Positions 48,501 through 61,224 are shown, counted from the stretch's first letter. The stretch is DNA of 64,000 nt from Pilaira anomala (GCA_025716855.1 JAIXMQ010000089.1:1-64000), one strand, 5' to 3'. A program made the numbers and translations. The notes: a model not told the origin generated them from the letters alone.

Positions 48501-50271
48501 ATTGCTGAACTTATGTCATTGGTAGAAAGATCAATCTTTTGGGAAAAAAAAAGCTTAAACCAAGATCTTTTTTTTTTTTTTTACAAGCTTTACCGAATAA
48601 AGAACAATCCATTGGTGACAAACAAACAGCTTCAATGTTTATTTTTTTTTTTAAAATAGACATCAATCTTTATAAATTTATACGGAAAAAAGAAAGAGGG
48701 AGGGAGAGAGAGGGAGAAAAAAAAAAGAAAGAAAAAAAACATTTGCATTTCAAAAAAAAAAAAAAAAAGGTACTGATCTTCCTCTCGCAAATGAATATTT
48801 AGGAATTGTGATGGGTGTGTGCACGTCATTTAATATAATATATAAGTATGTGTGTGTGTGTGTGTGTGTGCACAATGTAACACACTTTTTTGGCTTGAAA
48901 GCAACGAAATTCAAAATACGATAGTGATGTTATCATTATTATATTCACAGAGGGTATGAACCTTGTTTTTGATTTTATAAATGTACGGGCCATTTTTTTT
49001 TTTTTTTTTTTTAAAGGGTACTGGTACTTTATTTTGATCATATGACGCAGTTACTGTGTTCAGACTTGTCTAATTCTTTTCTTTTTTTTTTTTTCTGTCC
49101 TCTCTCTGTCTCACTCACTCATACAACTCACTGTCTCTTTTTTATTCTTTTTCTCTGTTGTTCCTTTTTAATTGTATAGGAGAGAGAGTGACAAAAAAAA
49201 AAAAAAAAAAAAAAGAGGGCCTCTTTTTCCGTCAATTAAAGTTTAGATTTTATATACACCGAACTAATAAAGGGGGTGAAGAAAAAAAAAAAAAAAGGAT
49301 ATAGATCAAAAATTTGGATTCTTATGGTCATACAAAGATATGGGACTTTATACGTTACCTATTTTTTTTTTTTTTTTTTAAAAAAAATAAAATTTATTTA
49401 TTCAGTGATATAAAATAATCACAGAATGTATCAAATTATAAAAAAAGGATATATTTAATAGAAAAATCAAAAATGAATTGAGTTCAATCAAATTGAATTA
49501 AACGATAATGCAATCAACCCGAGAAAAAAAAAAAAGGTTGGGAACGGACTCTGGATTTCGGTATCTTTATTTTTTTTTTTTTTTTTTTTCAAGGTCCATT
49601 TTGGTTGCTACACAACGTTGATAGAGATTTTTGAACATTCGTCCGGAAAGGAGCACGAACGACGACGGTGATGAAAGGTGTGGGAAAATAAAAAATGACA
49701 AAAACTCAAATAAAATAGTTTAAAAATTCCAACTCTTTTTTTTTTTTTTCTCTCTCTTTATTTTTTTTTTTCCCTTGTAAATTTTATAGTTTACTAGAAA
49801 GTGTTTTTTTTTTAAAAAAAAAAAAAAGGAATTGATTCCGGTCGGATATTGCAGTGAATTCAAACTCCAGGTTTAATGAAAGATCCCTCCTTGTACAAAC
49901 AGTTGTGATTTAGCGTAGGACAATACAATATCGGTGTATGAGAAAAAAAAAATAAAAGGCTTCTTTTTTAAAAAAGAAAGTGCCTCAGAATCCATTGGTT
50001 CAGGTGATTATAGATCGTATTTGACGCGAAGCAACTAATGTAGCACTTTGAAACCCCACACGTTTTTAAAAAGATGCACTTTTTTTTTAATTTTTCTTTG
50101 TTTCCTTTCCTCTTTATTCTAAATTATAACTTTTTCTTTTTTTTAAAAAAAAAAAAAAAAAAAAACCCTCTCCCCCACCCACTACACTCACTTTCATTCT
50201 TTGAATTAAATCACCCCTTACCAGTCCTTACTACACTTTCCTTTTTCATCAACAAAAAAACAAATATTAAA
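48501..50271. other. Homopolymer-rich region upstream of the bHLH gene
   Basis: Dense A runs, T runs and T-run/A-run junctions (for example 49363-49388, 49807-49828, 50137-50165), GA repeats (48692-48750) and a (TG)n repeat at 48849-48870. No frame of biological character. It presumably contains the bHLH promoter and long 5' UTR. Confidence 0.5.
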
Positions 50272-51478
50272 ATGAACAATTGGTCTTCCGAATATCTTCA
50301 TGATTGCCCTGTTACCCAACAACAACAGCAATACATGCCTAAACTTGAACTTGAGCAACAATCTGGTTTAATGTATCCTGGTAAAAATAGATAGATATAT
50401 ATATAAGAAAGGAAGACATGTATAGATATTAACAGATATAAATAATAAATAGTATCACCTTTTTATGCATCTACCATTATTAACTCCCCATCTGCTTCAC
50501 CTTTAAGCAGCAGTGGTGTTATCTATGGTGATTCTTTTGTTACCAGTCCTCCTTCATATTCCATCATGCATCCTGGTAGTCCTGATTCATTAATGTCAGG
50601 ATTATCATCTGGACCTCTTTACCCTCAACATCAACAACAACAACAACAACAAATGTCTCCTCCTCAATTAGTTCAATCTAATTCTAGTTCCACTACTCAC
50701 AGTAACACTTCTGCTGCTGCTACTGCATATTTGAATGAAACTATCGCAAAGGCTTCAGCATTACCTGAATCCTTTTATCCCGAGTTTCTTCAATATTCTA
50801 AAGAATCTTTTGAGCAACCTACTACTCATCGTATTAATAATAAGAAGAGAAATAGATTAGATGAGGAGGATAAGGCCAAGTTTTCTTCTTCTTCTTCTTC
50901 TTCCTCTTCTGAAGATGATGAAGAAGACGATCAACGTCCTTCTCGCAAGCAAAAAGTTGAGTAAGTGAATATATATATATATATATATATATTGGTGTTT
51001 AACCAAAAACTAACTCATGTTATCATAGACAACAAGAGAATGCTTCCAATGTTACTGAATTGAGACGTCAGATTCATATCCAATCTGAACAAAAGCGTCG
51101 TGCTCAAATTAAAGATGGTTTTGAGGATTTACGTACTGAATTGCCTGCTTGTTTAAACAAGAAAATGAGTAAAGTCACCTTGTTGCACCGAAGTAAGTTC
51201 ATGTTATATGTATATATACTTTCTTGTGTGTATACTCACAACTCAATTTATAGCTGTTCAACACATCCAACATTTAAAGTCTACTCAAATGACAATATTG
51301 GCTGAGCTTGAACGTCTTGTACAGGAAAATGAACAGCTCCGAACGTAAGTAACAAAAAAAAGTGTAACAGAGAAAGTTTTTTTTTTTTTTTTGTACTAAA
51401 ATAAATTTTTATAGTTTCCAACAAGGTGTATTACAAAAGCAAGCACTTGAAAATATGTATTCTATTGGAAACATTTAA
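50272..51478 (+). CDS. bHLH-leucine zipper transcription factor
   Basis: Five exons, 50272-50380, 50453-50960, 51029-51192, 51254-51344 and 51415-51478, encode 311 residues. The N-terminal two thirds are low-complexity (Gln, Ser and Pro runs) with a Ser/acidic stretch ahead of the DNA-binding part, typical of activation regions. The bHLH starts at about residue 215: RRQIHIQSEQKRRAQIKDGF with the H..E..RR basic pattern that reads E-boxes, loop around LPACLNKKMS, helix 2 KVTLLHRTVQHIQHLK, then heptad Leu residues (MTILAELERLVQENEQLR) forming a zipper. This places it with Myc/Max/Mlx or SREBP-like nuclear factors; no closer assignment is possible by eye. The C terminus after the zipper is short. 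Confidence 0.85.
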
Positions 51479-52043
51479 ATTTTCACTGTACTTTCTTTTT
51501 TTTATTTTATTTTTTTTTACGCAAGCATTATAACCTTTTCATACCCTCTATAGACAGTTTTTATTTTATTTTTTCACTACTCCGCCCTACCTCTCTCCCC
51601 CCCCCCCCCCTTTTTCCCTTTACTTGTTTTACTTGTATACCCAAAAAGAACCCAACACCCTTTTATTTTTTACTCCTAACCTTTTTATTTAGACCCAAAT
51701 TTTTTTTTTTTTCCTATCTAATTGATAAGAAAAGTATGTAGTCTCTTTTTTTTTTTTATTTCTCTTTTTTTTTTTACAAAGAGAAGAAAAAAAAACCAAA
51801 AAAGTATGCATATATATTTATGATAAAAATTTTATCTACACACACACACACACACACACAAAACTCTATGCCCTTTTTTTTTTAATAATAAAAAAACACA
51901 TTTTTTTTTTTCCCTTTAAAACTACGAAATAAATTAGCCACTTTTTTTTTTTTTTTTTTGAATACAATTTTTATTAAAGTGAATACTACAAAAAGGTGGT
52001 ATAGATAAATATAAAGTAAAAGAGAGAAAAAAAAATAGATTTC
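51479..52043. other. Convergent 3' region of bHLH and syntaxin genes
   Basis: Pyrimidine-rich, with a C run (51599-51611), T runs and a (CA)n repeat at 51839-51860. No gene. Confidence 0.5.
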
Positions 52044-53006
52044 TTAAGCAGCAGGAGCAGGAGCGGGAGCAGGATCATTATTACTACCACCGCCAAATTT
52101 CACACCCAAAACAATAGCGATAATAATCAAAATGATAATGAAAATAGCAAAACAAATCCATTTCTTACGACGAGTAGCCTTTGCAGACACCTTTGCTTTT
52201 TCAATGGAACCAACACCCGTTTCTAAATCATAAACAACTTGTTCAGCATTTTGTTCCACCGTATCCAAGACTCTCTTTTGTGCTTCTAGCATATCATGCA
52301 TTTCTTCAAACAAGACGGATAATTCCTGTACACTTTTAGCCAATCGAGCAATATCCTGATGACGTTCCTGAACCGCATCTAAAGTATTTTGAGCACCTTG
52401 ACGTCTATAATCACCTTTCACGGCCTGCATTAATTGTTGAGCAAAGACAGCACCACCACCTTGTTCTGCATCTGAAACAGCTTGTTGAATTTCTTGAGGG
52501 GTTGCATTTGGATTGGCAATCTTGATTTGTCTTTCCATTTGTTGACCTTCTGCCTTTTGAAATTCAAGGGCCGTTCGACGATGTTTATCAATCGTTTCCA
52601 TAAATGTCTTTGTGACAGTGATGAACGCATTCTTTCTCATCTCGAGATCCTTTTGACGAGAATTGGGTTCAATCTCCTTTAATTTTTGCTTTACGTGTGT
52701 CATGGTCATTTGTGTATCCTTTGTTAAATTGTCGAGGTCACTTCGAATACGATCGAGTTCATTCGCATCGGCTGTTTGTAACATACTGCTTTGATAGGTT
52801 TGCATACGACTGATATTATCATTGATCTTGCTAATATTTTCTCGGATATGTGATACTTGTTCAAGAAATCCTTGAACCGTAGAGATATCTCCTCCTCCTC
52901 CTGTAGATAAAAGTGGTCTCATCTCGTATCCTCCATTGCCAGCATTACCTTGACCATCTTGTCTACGTTGTTCTTTCTGAAGGTCTGCAAGTCTATTCAC
53001 ACTCAT
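52044..53006 (-). CDS. Plasma-membrane t-SNARE syntaxin (SSO type)
   Basis: A single exon encodes 320 residues. The N-terminal regulatory Habc part (~45-200) includes FLEQVSHIRENISKINDNIS and the long helix around MRKNAFITVTKTFMETIDKH. The SNARE motif (~210-270) contains ERHQDIARLAKSVQELSVLF and EEMHDMLEAQKRVLDTVEQN, where the central Gln or its neighbours form the zero layer. A basic patch (TRRKK) precedes a strong membrane anchor (WICFAIFIIILIIIAIVLGV, ~288-307), then a short Pro/Ala lumenal tail unusual in length for a syntaxin. In yeast Sso1/2 pair with Sec9 and Snc to drive exocytosis. The lack of introns is unlike most neighbours. Confidence 0.9.
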   Translation of the reverse strand: MSVNRLADLQKEQRRQDGQGNAGNGGYEMRPLLSTGGGGDISTVQGFLEQVSHIRENISKINDNISRMQTYQSSMLQTADANELDRIRSDLDNLTKDTQMTMTHVKQKLKEIEPNSRQKDLEMRKNAFITVTKTFMETIDKHRRTALEFQKAEGQQMERQIKIANPNATPQEIQQAVSDAEQGGGAVFAQQLMQAVKGDYRRQGAQNTLDAVQERHQDIARLAKSVQELSVLFEEMHDMLEAQKRVLDTVEQNAEQVVYDLETGVGSIEKAKVSAKATRRKKWICFAIFIIILIIIAIVLGVKFGGGSNNDPAPAPAPAA

Positions 53007-53219
53007 GGCAGGAAAAAAAAAAGGTGTGTGTTTTTTTAATAAAAAAAAAAAAATACAAAGAAAAAGAAGAAAGAGAAAAAAAAATAAAAAACTTGTGCTA
53101 AATAACCTATTTTAAAAAAAAAAAAAAAAAAGGGGGCTGAGCCAATGACATTGGATTTGGGCTTGGCAATATATATTTTTATTTTTATATTATTACTACT
53201 ACTACACAGTAAATAATTT

Positions 53220-54469
53220 CTACCAGGCTGTAGTGTATTTTTCTCCTGTCTCTAATAAACCGACAGCTAACTTTAAAGCACTTTCAATATTTTGATTCAA
53301 GATGCCCTGTTGTTCTTTTACTTGTTTTTGATTATTTGTCTTGACATCTTCTAATAGTTGTCTTTGCTTGGATTCTGCATTAATAATAATAGGTAATTGT
53401 AGTAATACTTTACATATCGTAATCGATAATTGCATACGTCGCCATATACTAAAATATGAAAGTGTTCTTAACTCATGTTGTAATTCGTATAATTTCATCA
53501 ACTCAAACTGAACCACTTTATAATATTGATGTGTAGCTGTTATAAATTCATCATTAGTTGTCTATACATATATATATATGCTTTTTTTTTTTTTTTTTTT
53601 TGTATAGGTACATTGGAATAATTCTCGCATTTTTCGAAATCCTAATTCGATTTGAAGTATGGCATCTTCTGTTATATGCATACCAGGATTGGTTTCGTTT
53701 AGAGCGTCTTTTTTTAGTTGTGGTACAAAATAATAGTCAGATGATAAATTATATATATATACATGTAAAAAAACAACAACAACAACAAAAAGGAATAAAC
53801 CATACACTTCATGTTACAATTACTTACGTATAAATGCCCGCATAGTTTGAAACTCTCCATCCAACATTTCATTAAATAACTAAAGAAAAAAAAGATAGTA
53901 AGAATTGTATATAGACATACATAATTGTGATGTTTACTTTACTTGATGTAGTACACGCTGTAAAGTGTCGTTTGGGTTATCATCATCTGTCGAAACAAAA
54001 GATGCTGAAGTAGATGCTGTTCCTTTATGTTTTGATACATCATACATTAATTTAGATGTTGGATTACTTAGGGTTTCATATGCTATTGATAATACTATAT
54101 ATATATACAACAACAAAATTAATCTTTTTTTTTTTTTGTCTCTCTAATTGTGTTTTGGCTTTACATTGAAAACTTTCTGTCGCTCGAGGATAAGATGGTA
54201 CAAACTTATCTGGGTGACATACTCTACTTCTCTAAAAAAAAAATATATATATATATAAAAGAGCTATCAAAAAAAAAATTCTCCTTTTTCTCTCTTTCTC
54301 TCTCTCACTCTCTCTTTTTTTTTACTTTGATATAAGCTCTACGAACTTCTTCTGGTCCTGAATCTTTTTTTATACCGAGAACACGATAATAATCTGGTGC
54401 TGATAATATTTCATCAACAAATCGAAATTTTTCTTCCTTTTGTTCTGTTGTTGTATTTATAAACGGCAT
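53220..54469 (-). CDS. J-domain (DnaJ-like) protein
   Basis: Six exons, 54469-54326, 54231-54165, 54094-53943, 53879-53828, 53707-53612 and 53536-53220, encode ~275 residues. The J domain spans residues ~25-95: PDYYRVLGIKKDSGPEEVRR, then CHPDKFVPSYPRATESFQ with the HPD that stimulates Hsp70 ATPase, then LLSIAYETLSNPTSKLMYD. The C-terminal part is helical, ending LLETGEKYTTAW, with no Gly/Phe-rich or zinc-finger region, so it is a class III type. Which Hsp70 partner and compartment it serves is not clear; no signal peptide is seen. Exon 5 and 6 acceptors were chosen because other AGs break the frame, so those joints are the weakest. Confidence 0.78.
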
Positions 54470-55630
54470 GTTGAAGATTAGAACAAGAGATTAATAAAAT
54501 AAAAAAATAAAAAAATAAAGTAAATAAGCGAGAGAGAGAGAGAGAGGGGAGAAAATTAAAATAATATTTTATATACACATTAAAAAAAAAGAGGAGATAG
54601 TTTATTGCATGTGAAAATTTAAGACGTATCAATAATTATCTTGTGAAGAATTTTTTTTTTTTTTAAGGTTCCATATTGAGAAAAAAACCCCAACTTGGTA
54701 GATCTCTTTCACTCTCTCACTCTCTCGCCCTCTCTCTCTCTCTCTATTTACTATAGCACGCACTCACTTGCTGTCTACATAATACACACCAAAGTATCTC
54801 TAGAGAGTTGTTTACATATAAAACTTTAAAAAAATGTTATGTACATTTGGTTAACACACAAACAAACAATAAGCAAAAAAAAAAAAAAAAGTAAAGACTC
54901 TCTCTAGATTCTATCAAGTGGGTATGAGAATATTCTTTTTAAATTGAAAGGAATGTAGCATGATACTGTCTTTTTATAAATACTTTTTTTTTTTGTGAAA
55001 AAGAGAACATACATTCATATGATTTTTTTTTTTTTTTTTAATGCAAACTATCATATGCTTTATTACTAAACTTTTTTTTTTTTCATCTTGTTTATATTAA
55101 CCGTGCACTTTCTTAATGCGATATAACATTACAATGAACATGTTTTTGTATCTCTCTCTCTCTCTCCAAGAAAAACTGAATAATTGGAATTTCTTCTGTA
55201 TGTTCCACACTATTCATGCGTATTTATTTAATTGCCCGGTATAATATATATGTTTTAAAAAAAAACAATTAAAAACGTTAAAGAAGATGATACTCTATAT
55301 ACTTGTCTCTCTTATTCGTATTGTAACGAAACCCACAAATAAAAATTCCTTTTCAATCTTATATTTACATATGTGATCGTCACCAATTGACTCCTTTTTT
55401 TTTTTTTTTTTTTATGTAACCATGTATCGGATCATAACCTAAAAAAATTTTTTTTTATCAACGGATGAAAAGTGCCGAAGCTAAAAAATTTTTTTTTTTT
55501 AGAATACTAGTTCTCCTTTTATTTTATCGCACGTTTGCGCAAATATCGATAAATAAGAATTCAGGAGTTAACATCACGTGATATTTGTTCGCGCGCGCGT
55601 GAAGTGACTCACTTTTTGAATACAATGATA
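54470..55630. other. Intergenic with GA, CT and T repeats
   Basis: (GA)n at 54529-54550, CT-rich repeats at 54706-54747, T runs and TA-rich parts. No gene seen. Confidence 0.5.
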
Positions 55631-56070
55631 TTGTATGTATTTTTCAGCAATTTTGAGAAAAGGGTCTCTGGGGATAAAATGATAATAAAATTTAAAGCCA
55701 GAATTGAGAAAAAATGTTTTCACTAAAATTGAGGAAAAATATCAGAGATAAATTGAAAAAAAAAAAAAATTGTTTCATAAGATATTTTAAAGATTCTTTT
55801 CCATTTGCTCAAAGAATTTAGTAGAATGGCGTATCCATCCCTGGCAGTCCTTTTGAGTTACTACTTTGGAGCATACTTCCATAATCCTCGGTGTTAACAT
55901 ATCCCCAGTGTCAAAAGGGGTTCTCTAATATCCTCAATTTATTTCTGATTTTATCAATTTATCTCTGATATTTTCTCAATTTTAGTGAAAACATTTTTCT
56001 CAATTCTGGCTTTAAATTTTATTATCATTTTATCCCAGAGACCTTTTCTCAAAATTGCTGAAAAATACAA
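55631..56070. mobile_element. Foldback (MITE-like) element with ~120-bp inverted arms
   Basis: Left arm 55631-55755 and right arm 55952-56070 are inverted copies: TTTTTCAGCAATTTTGAGAA on the left faces TTCTCAAAATTGCTGAAAAA on the right, and the arms stay matched through TTTAAAGCCAGAATTGAG and CACTAAAATTGAG to AGAGATAAATTG. The loop of ~195 bases has no coding potential. Arm ends carry TTGTA/TACAA. No clear target-site duplication was found. It could be a non-autonomous transposon or a hairpin-forming spacer between eEF1B-beta and the J-domain gene. Confidence 0.75.
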
Positions 56071-56548
56071 TAAGTTGGCATATACTATCCTTTTTCCCGT
56101 TTTTGTTCAAGATGTATTCTTGCAAGATTCTTATACACCCTTCTCCCTCCTATTACTAAGTAAATATGAATGATATACACTTCTGGAATACATATAATAA
56201 ACTAAAAGACTTCTTCCTTTTACTTTGTTCAATAACACAGCTCTCCTATAGTAGATGTTCATTCTTTTTATATAACGCCTCAACTTGAGATTCAACTTTC
56301 AAACTACTTGAATAACACAACTGCTTTTTTTTTTTCATGTAACTAAATCTTTAATCGATTAGCATTCCTGAGTACATAAAAAAAAAGAGGCTTCATATTA
56401 CCGACATTATTAAACTGTAAGTGAAAAAGGAAGACTGATGTGTAAAAATTGAATTAAATCACAAAAAAAAAAAAAAAAATAGTTTATTTGTAGAGTGTGG
56501 TAAATAACAATTTTTTCAAAATATTAACAGTAAAAAAAAAGAGAAAAC
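56071..56548. other. Short intergenic stretch, nothing seen
   Basis: AT-rich, with a long A run at 56462-56479 near the 3' end of the eEF1B-beta gene. Confidence 0.4.
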
Positions 56549-57351
56549 TTAGATCTTTTGCATAGCAGCAACATCAACGGATTGAACGTAATCCTCGAAT
56601 TCAAGAATCTTATCGGATAAATCATCCAAAAGAACCTTATCATCTTCAACAACACAGTTGATTTGGAGCTTCTTGATACCGTAACCGATAGCAACAAGTT
56701 GGCTACCACCCCAAATGAGACCGTCCATCTCAATAGACTTGACAGACTTGGTTAATTCGGCCATATCAGTCTCATCATCCCAAGGCTTAACTTCAAGAGT
56801 GACAGTGGTCTTGGCAATGGTCTTGGGCTTGTTGGCCTTCTTGGCGTTATATTCGGCAACACGTTGAGCCTTGAGCTTCTCAGCTTCATCATCAACTTCT
56901 TCATCATCGGAACCAAAGAGATCAATGTCATCCTCATCTTCCTCGACGGCAGCAGCAGCAGCAGCAGGGGCAGCGGCAGCTTCCCTATTTTTTTTTTTTT
57001 AAAAAAAAAAGAGAGTATTTGTTAGTTCCATAAACACAACGCGTTCACAATTAAAAAAAAAAACTTACTTGGTATCCAAACCTTGGACAGCAGCAATGTG
57101 TGCGTACCATCTGGCCAAGTGAGGGTAAGCCTCAGCAGAGGGACCTTCAGTCAAGGCAGTGAAAACAGCCTTATCAGCTTCAGAAACATCAGAACTGATT
57201 ATAAAAAAAAAAAAAAAGTTAATAATCCAATTCAAAAGTGTTTTGCATTTTTTTTTTTTTTTTTTTTTTTTTACCCCTTAACGTAAGAGACGTTTTCAAA
57301 GTAGTTGTTGAGGATCTTATAGGCCAAAGGAGCTTCAAGAGTGAAAGACAT
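56549..57351 (-). CDS. EFB1: Translation elongation factor 1-beta (eEF1B alpha/beta)
   Basis: Three exons, 57351-57275, 57194-57069 and 56984-56549, encode 212 residues. An N-terminal GST-like part ([38 protein letters not shown]) is followed by an Ala run and an acidic linker ([16 protein letters not shown]) with the FGSDDEE site known for casein kinase II. The guanine-nucleotide-exchange domain runs from about residue 125 ([20 protein letters not shown]) through [20 protein letters not shown] to the end [12 protein letters not shown]. It reloads eEF1A with GTP during translation. The codon use is strongly biased to C-ending and AAG codons, unlike neighbours, as expected for a highly expressed gene. 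Confidence 0.95.
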
Positions 57352-57554
57352 TTTTTAAAGTAATTGAAAAAAGAGTTAAAAGAAAAAAAAAAAAAAAAGC
57401 TAAAATGGATAGAAGTTCTTTACTACAGAAAAAAAAAAAAAAAAAAAAAAAAAAACTTTTCGGTCACACCTTATTGGCTAAGCCACAACTCAATGAAAAT
57501 CTAATTTTTTTTTTTTTTTTATTTACAAATATTCGCTTTATCTTTTTTTTTTTT

Positions 57555-59306
57555 TTAGCATAAAAATGATTTATAGACATCATTCTCTGTTTCTTCTATA
57601 TATTGGTAACCTAATTTATCAAGATAGTTGTTGAATTGAATCGTATCTTCAGGTGGTACTTGAACACCTAAAAAGACTTTACCAGTATCTATTAAAAAAA
57701 AAAAAAAAAAAAGGGGGTTGAGAATAGGATTGAAATAAAAATATACATAAAAAAAAAACTTTACCATCACCATGGTTACGATAATGAAACAAGGAAACGT
57801 TCCAAGTAGAATCTAAACCGACCAAAAACTTTGTCAAGGCACCAGGACGTTCAGGGAATATGAATCGAAAGACACGTTCATTGACAGGACGATTGCCACC
57901 GACCATGTAACGAGCATGCGCTTTGGCCAATTCGTTATCACTCACATCAATTCCTTTCATACCCGATTGACGCCAACCCTCCAAGACCTGTTTAATTTCC
58001 GTCTTTGGATCCTTGACCTTAAACGAGATATAGATATGAGCATGATCTTTATGATTATAACGATACGAGAACTCTGTGACTGCACGAGGATGGACTTGAT
58101 TCATCATCTGAATAAAACTTCCTGGTCTTTCAGGGATAATAACAGTAAAGAACGCTTCTGTCTTTTCACCCAATTCTGCTCTTTCTGCAATAAATCGAAG
58201 TCGATCAAAATTCACATTGGCTCCAGATACAATGGCAATATGAACATCTTGTCTTGTCTCTGGATGCAACTGAATATATTTCTTGATAGCAGCTAAAGAA
58301 AGGGCTCCAGTAGGTTCACAGACAGACCGTGTATCTTCAAAGATATCCTTGATGGCTGCACATACCTCATCATTTGTCACCAAAACCACATCATCAATCA
58401 AACTCTGTGCTAATCGATAATTCTCTACTCCTACCATACGAACGGCTGCACCATCTGCAAATAATCCAACTTCACCTAATAAAACACGTTCCTTGGCCTG
58501 AAGACTTTGATGCATGGCGTTCGCATCATGCGCTTCGACACCAATGATTTTAATATGGGGTGCAATACGCTTCACATAACTACCGATACCAGCTACAAGT
58601 CCTCCTCCTCCCACAGGGATAAAGATGGTCGAGATCTTGTTTAGATCGTGCTGCTTTAAGATTTCCATACCGATCGTGCCTTGTCCTGCAATCACGTAAG
58701 GGTCATCAAAGGGTGGAATATCCTTTAACCCTTCTTCTAATGTTATTCTTGCACATTCCTTTTTTGCTGCATCAAAATCATCTCCAAATAAAACTACCTC
58801 TGCTCCAAGTCTTGCTACATTACGCCACTAAAGTATATAGATGTGTAAGTAAAAAAAAAAAATGAATCATTTTTCATTCTTATATATATATATATTTTAC
58901 CTTGATAGCAGGTGTAGGCACAGGCATCACAATTTTAGCTTTAATACCTAAATGTTTCGCAGAATAAGCAACACCCTGAGCATGATTACCTGTAGATGAA
59001 AAAAAAAAAAAAAATTAAGTCTCAGCAAATATAGATGGTGTGTGTTTATGTATGTGTTTTACCTGCAGAACATGCAATCACACCACGCTTCTTTTCTTCA
59101 TCCGTTAGATGAGCTAAACGATTATAAGCACCACGAATTTTAAATGAAAAGACGGGTTTGACGTCTTCACGTTTCAAATAAATTTTAGAACCTAGTTTTG
59201 CATTAAGGTTGACTGCTTCTTGTAAAGGAGTTTCATCAATCACATCATAGACGCGGGCAGTTAAGATCATACGAAGATAATCAGGTTGTTCTACTTTATT
59301 ATCCAT
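57555..59306 (-). CDS. ILV1: Threonine deaminase (L-threonine dehydratase)
   Basis: Four exons, 59306-59063, 58989-58901, 58827-57765 and 57688-57555, encode 509 residues. The PLP fold II catalytic part has the Schiff-base Lys56 in [10 protein letters not shown], the substrate loop [11 protein letters not shown], and the glycine cradle [10 protein letters not shown]. Two ACT-like regulatory domains make up the last ~180 residues ([17 protein letters not shown] and [16 protein letters not shown]), as in isoleucine-inhibited biosynthetic enzymes. It converts threonine to 2-oxobutanoate, the first step to isoleucine, in mitochondria in fungi. The start shown gives [20 protein letters not shown] with little room for a transit peptide; an in-frame ATG upstream (59372) would add a hydrophobic stretch, so the N terminus is uncertain. 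Confidence 0.94.
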
Positions 59307-59529
59307 GAGTGTATAAGTGTGTTTGTATATATATATAAAAGAGAGAGAGAGAAAAAAGAAAAAAAAAGCCAAATTTATAAAAGTTTATATATGTATCAAA
59401 CCTATCACTGGGTTTTAAAGTCAAAATACAAAAATTCACTCCTAATGACTCAGTAAAATCCAGTTACTTTTATTGGTTCTATTTAGATAGAGCGAAAAAA
59501 AAAAAAAAAGTTACATTTTTTTTTTAGTT

Positions 59530-60576
59530 CTACTGTCGTGCTTTACGTTTCCATTCATAAACAGGTGTAGGTAAAGGCAAAGAAGAAGAAGTAGTGGTAT
59601 GAGTAGAAGAAGAAAGATAGATTTCAAAACGACCCTTTTTAAGAAAAGTATCTTGATTATTTTTTAATTCATGCAAGATGGGAGGCATTATACAATATTG
59701 TTGACCTGGTCTTGTCCAGAACTGATTATCCCATATTTGAGGTTCTATGGATGCTTTGTCTTCCTCTTCTTCATTTGAATAAATACTACTTGAACGTATC
59801 ATACTTGAATTATTACTGATACGAGATGTCACAATTAAGGAGGGTAATCGACTGTCATCGTCACCACAAAATGTACAAATCTTTTCTTGTCGTTCACAAT
59901 CATGTTGTTCTTGTGTTACCTCTTCATTTTCAGACAGGATTCGAATACCAGCCATATCTGCAAATTCTTTTGCAGTAAGATCTTCTGAATTGACTGTAAT
60001 GTTGGAAGAGGAGATACAGGATACATGCGAGTAATGACGTATATGTTGCGCCTTTTTTCTATAATTTGTTGGAATGACTGGCGTACTATTTGTATGTCGA
60101 TGATGAATCTTTTTATTAGTGTTTAATAAGATGGATTTCGTTGTTGTATTATTATTATTATTATTCATCAAAATAGATTTTGTAGTAATTGTTGTATTAT
60201 TATTATTATTATTAGAATTCATCAAAATAGATCCATGTTGATAATTAGTGTTGTTGTTATGGTGACTACTATGATTCATCAAAATAGATCCATTATTATT
60301 ATTATTATTATTATTGTTTTGTGTTAAAATACATTTGGTTTCTTTCTTTTGTTGTTGGTATCGATTATGTTCAAATAATGCATCGTTTTTAAATACATTG
60401 GGTTCTTCTGTACGAAAATAGTCAATCAATATACTAAAGGATGATCTTCTATTATCTGTGTGTCTTCTCTTTTTATTCGTATGAAATGAACTGGTGAGTT
60501 TATTCAACATCGCATTCAGTTTAGAAGGTGGTGAAGATCGATTTCGCTTTAATGAAAGAGAAAAAGTATGGGTCAT
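59530..60576 (-). CDS. Low-complexity Asn/Ser-rich protein with SILMN repeats
   Basis: A single exon encodes 348 residues. After a basic start (SLKRNRSSPPSKLNAMLNKL) and an RRSSFSILIDYFRTEE segment, the centre contains four to five short repeats of a [GK]SILMN core separated by Asn or His runs. The C-terminal part has a conserved-looking block, DLTAKEFADMAGIRILSE, a CERQEKICTFCGDDD stretch with one CxxC, and WDNQFWTRPGQQYCIMPPIL. I do not recognise a named family; the C-terminal part looks constrained while the middle looks free. The poly-Asn tracts are coded by ATT/AAT triplet repeats and are probably length-variable. Confidence 0.6.
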   Translation of the reverse strand: MTHTFSLSLKRNRSSPPSKLNAMLNKLTSSFHTNKKRRHTDNRRSSFSILIDYFRTEEPNVFKNDALFEHNRYQQQKKETKCILTQNNNNNNNNNGSILMNHSSHHNNNTNYQHGSILMNSNNNNNNTTITTKSILMNNNNNNTTTKSILLNTNKKIHHRHTNSTPVIPTNYRKKAQHIRHYSHVSCISSSNITVNSEDLTAKEFADMAGIRILSENEEVTQEQHDCERQEKICTFCGDDDSRLPSLIVTSRISNNSSMIRSSSIYSNEEEEDKASIEPQIWDNQFWTRPGQQYCIMPPILHELKNNQDTFLKKGRFEIYLSSSTHTTTSSSLPLPTPVYEWKRKARQ

Positions 60577-61224
60577 CTAAATATATATCAATATATATAT
60601 ATTTATATATATATATATATACAGTAATTTTTTTTTAAAAAAAAAAGAAAGAGATGATAGAGTAGTTGTGTGTGTATGGGTTTGGGTACCAATGATTAAA
60701 TGAACTAAAAAAAAAAAGAATTAGAGGAGAGATAACAAAAGGAGAATGCTAAATAAATATATATATATATAAAAAAAAAGGGGAGGAAAGAATATGCAGA
60801 AATAGATGTAATTATTTATACTTGTTATTGACAATAAATACTTATTACTACTACCTCTTTTAGGATCTTTAGAATACAACCACTACCCACAAAAACGGTC
60901 TAATCACGTTCCCAATCTTACCACACATACACACACACACTACGGTTTCTTTTCGTAATAAAATAAAAAGCCTTGAAGAAGAAGAAGAAGGGGATATAAG
61001 GTATGCATTTTTTCATTAAATTGGACTGAGTCTGGACTCTATTATACTTTTTTTTTTTTTAAAAAAAAAGAAACCCTTGAGACATTTACATACTTCTCCG
61101 TTTCCCAAGTTTAAAAAAGGCGTTTGGGTGTATGTTTATTTTTCCTTTTTTTTACATCATATTCATATTTAATATAAAGCTACACTAAAATATTTTCATG
61201 TCAATTTTTATTTCATGCTATTAA

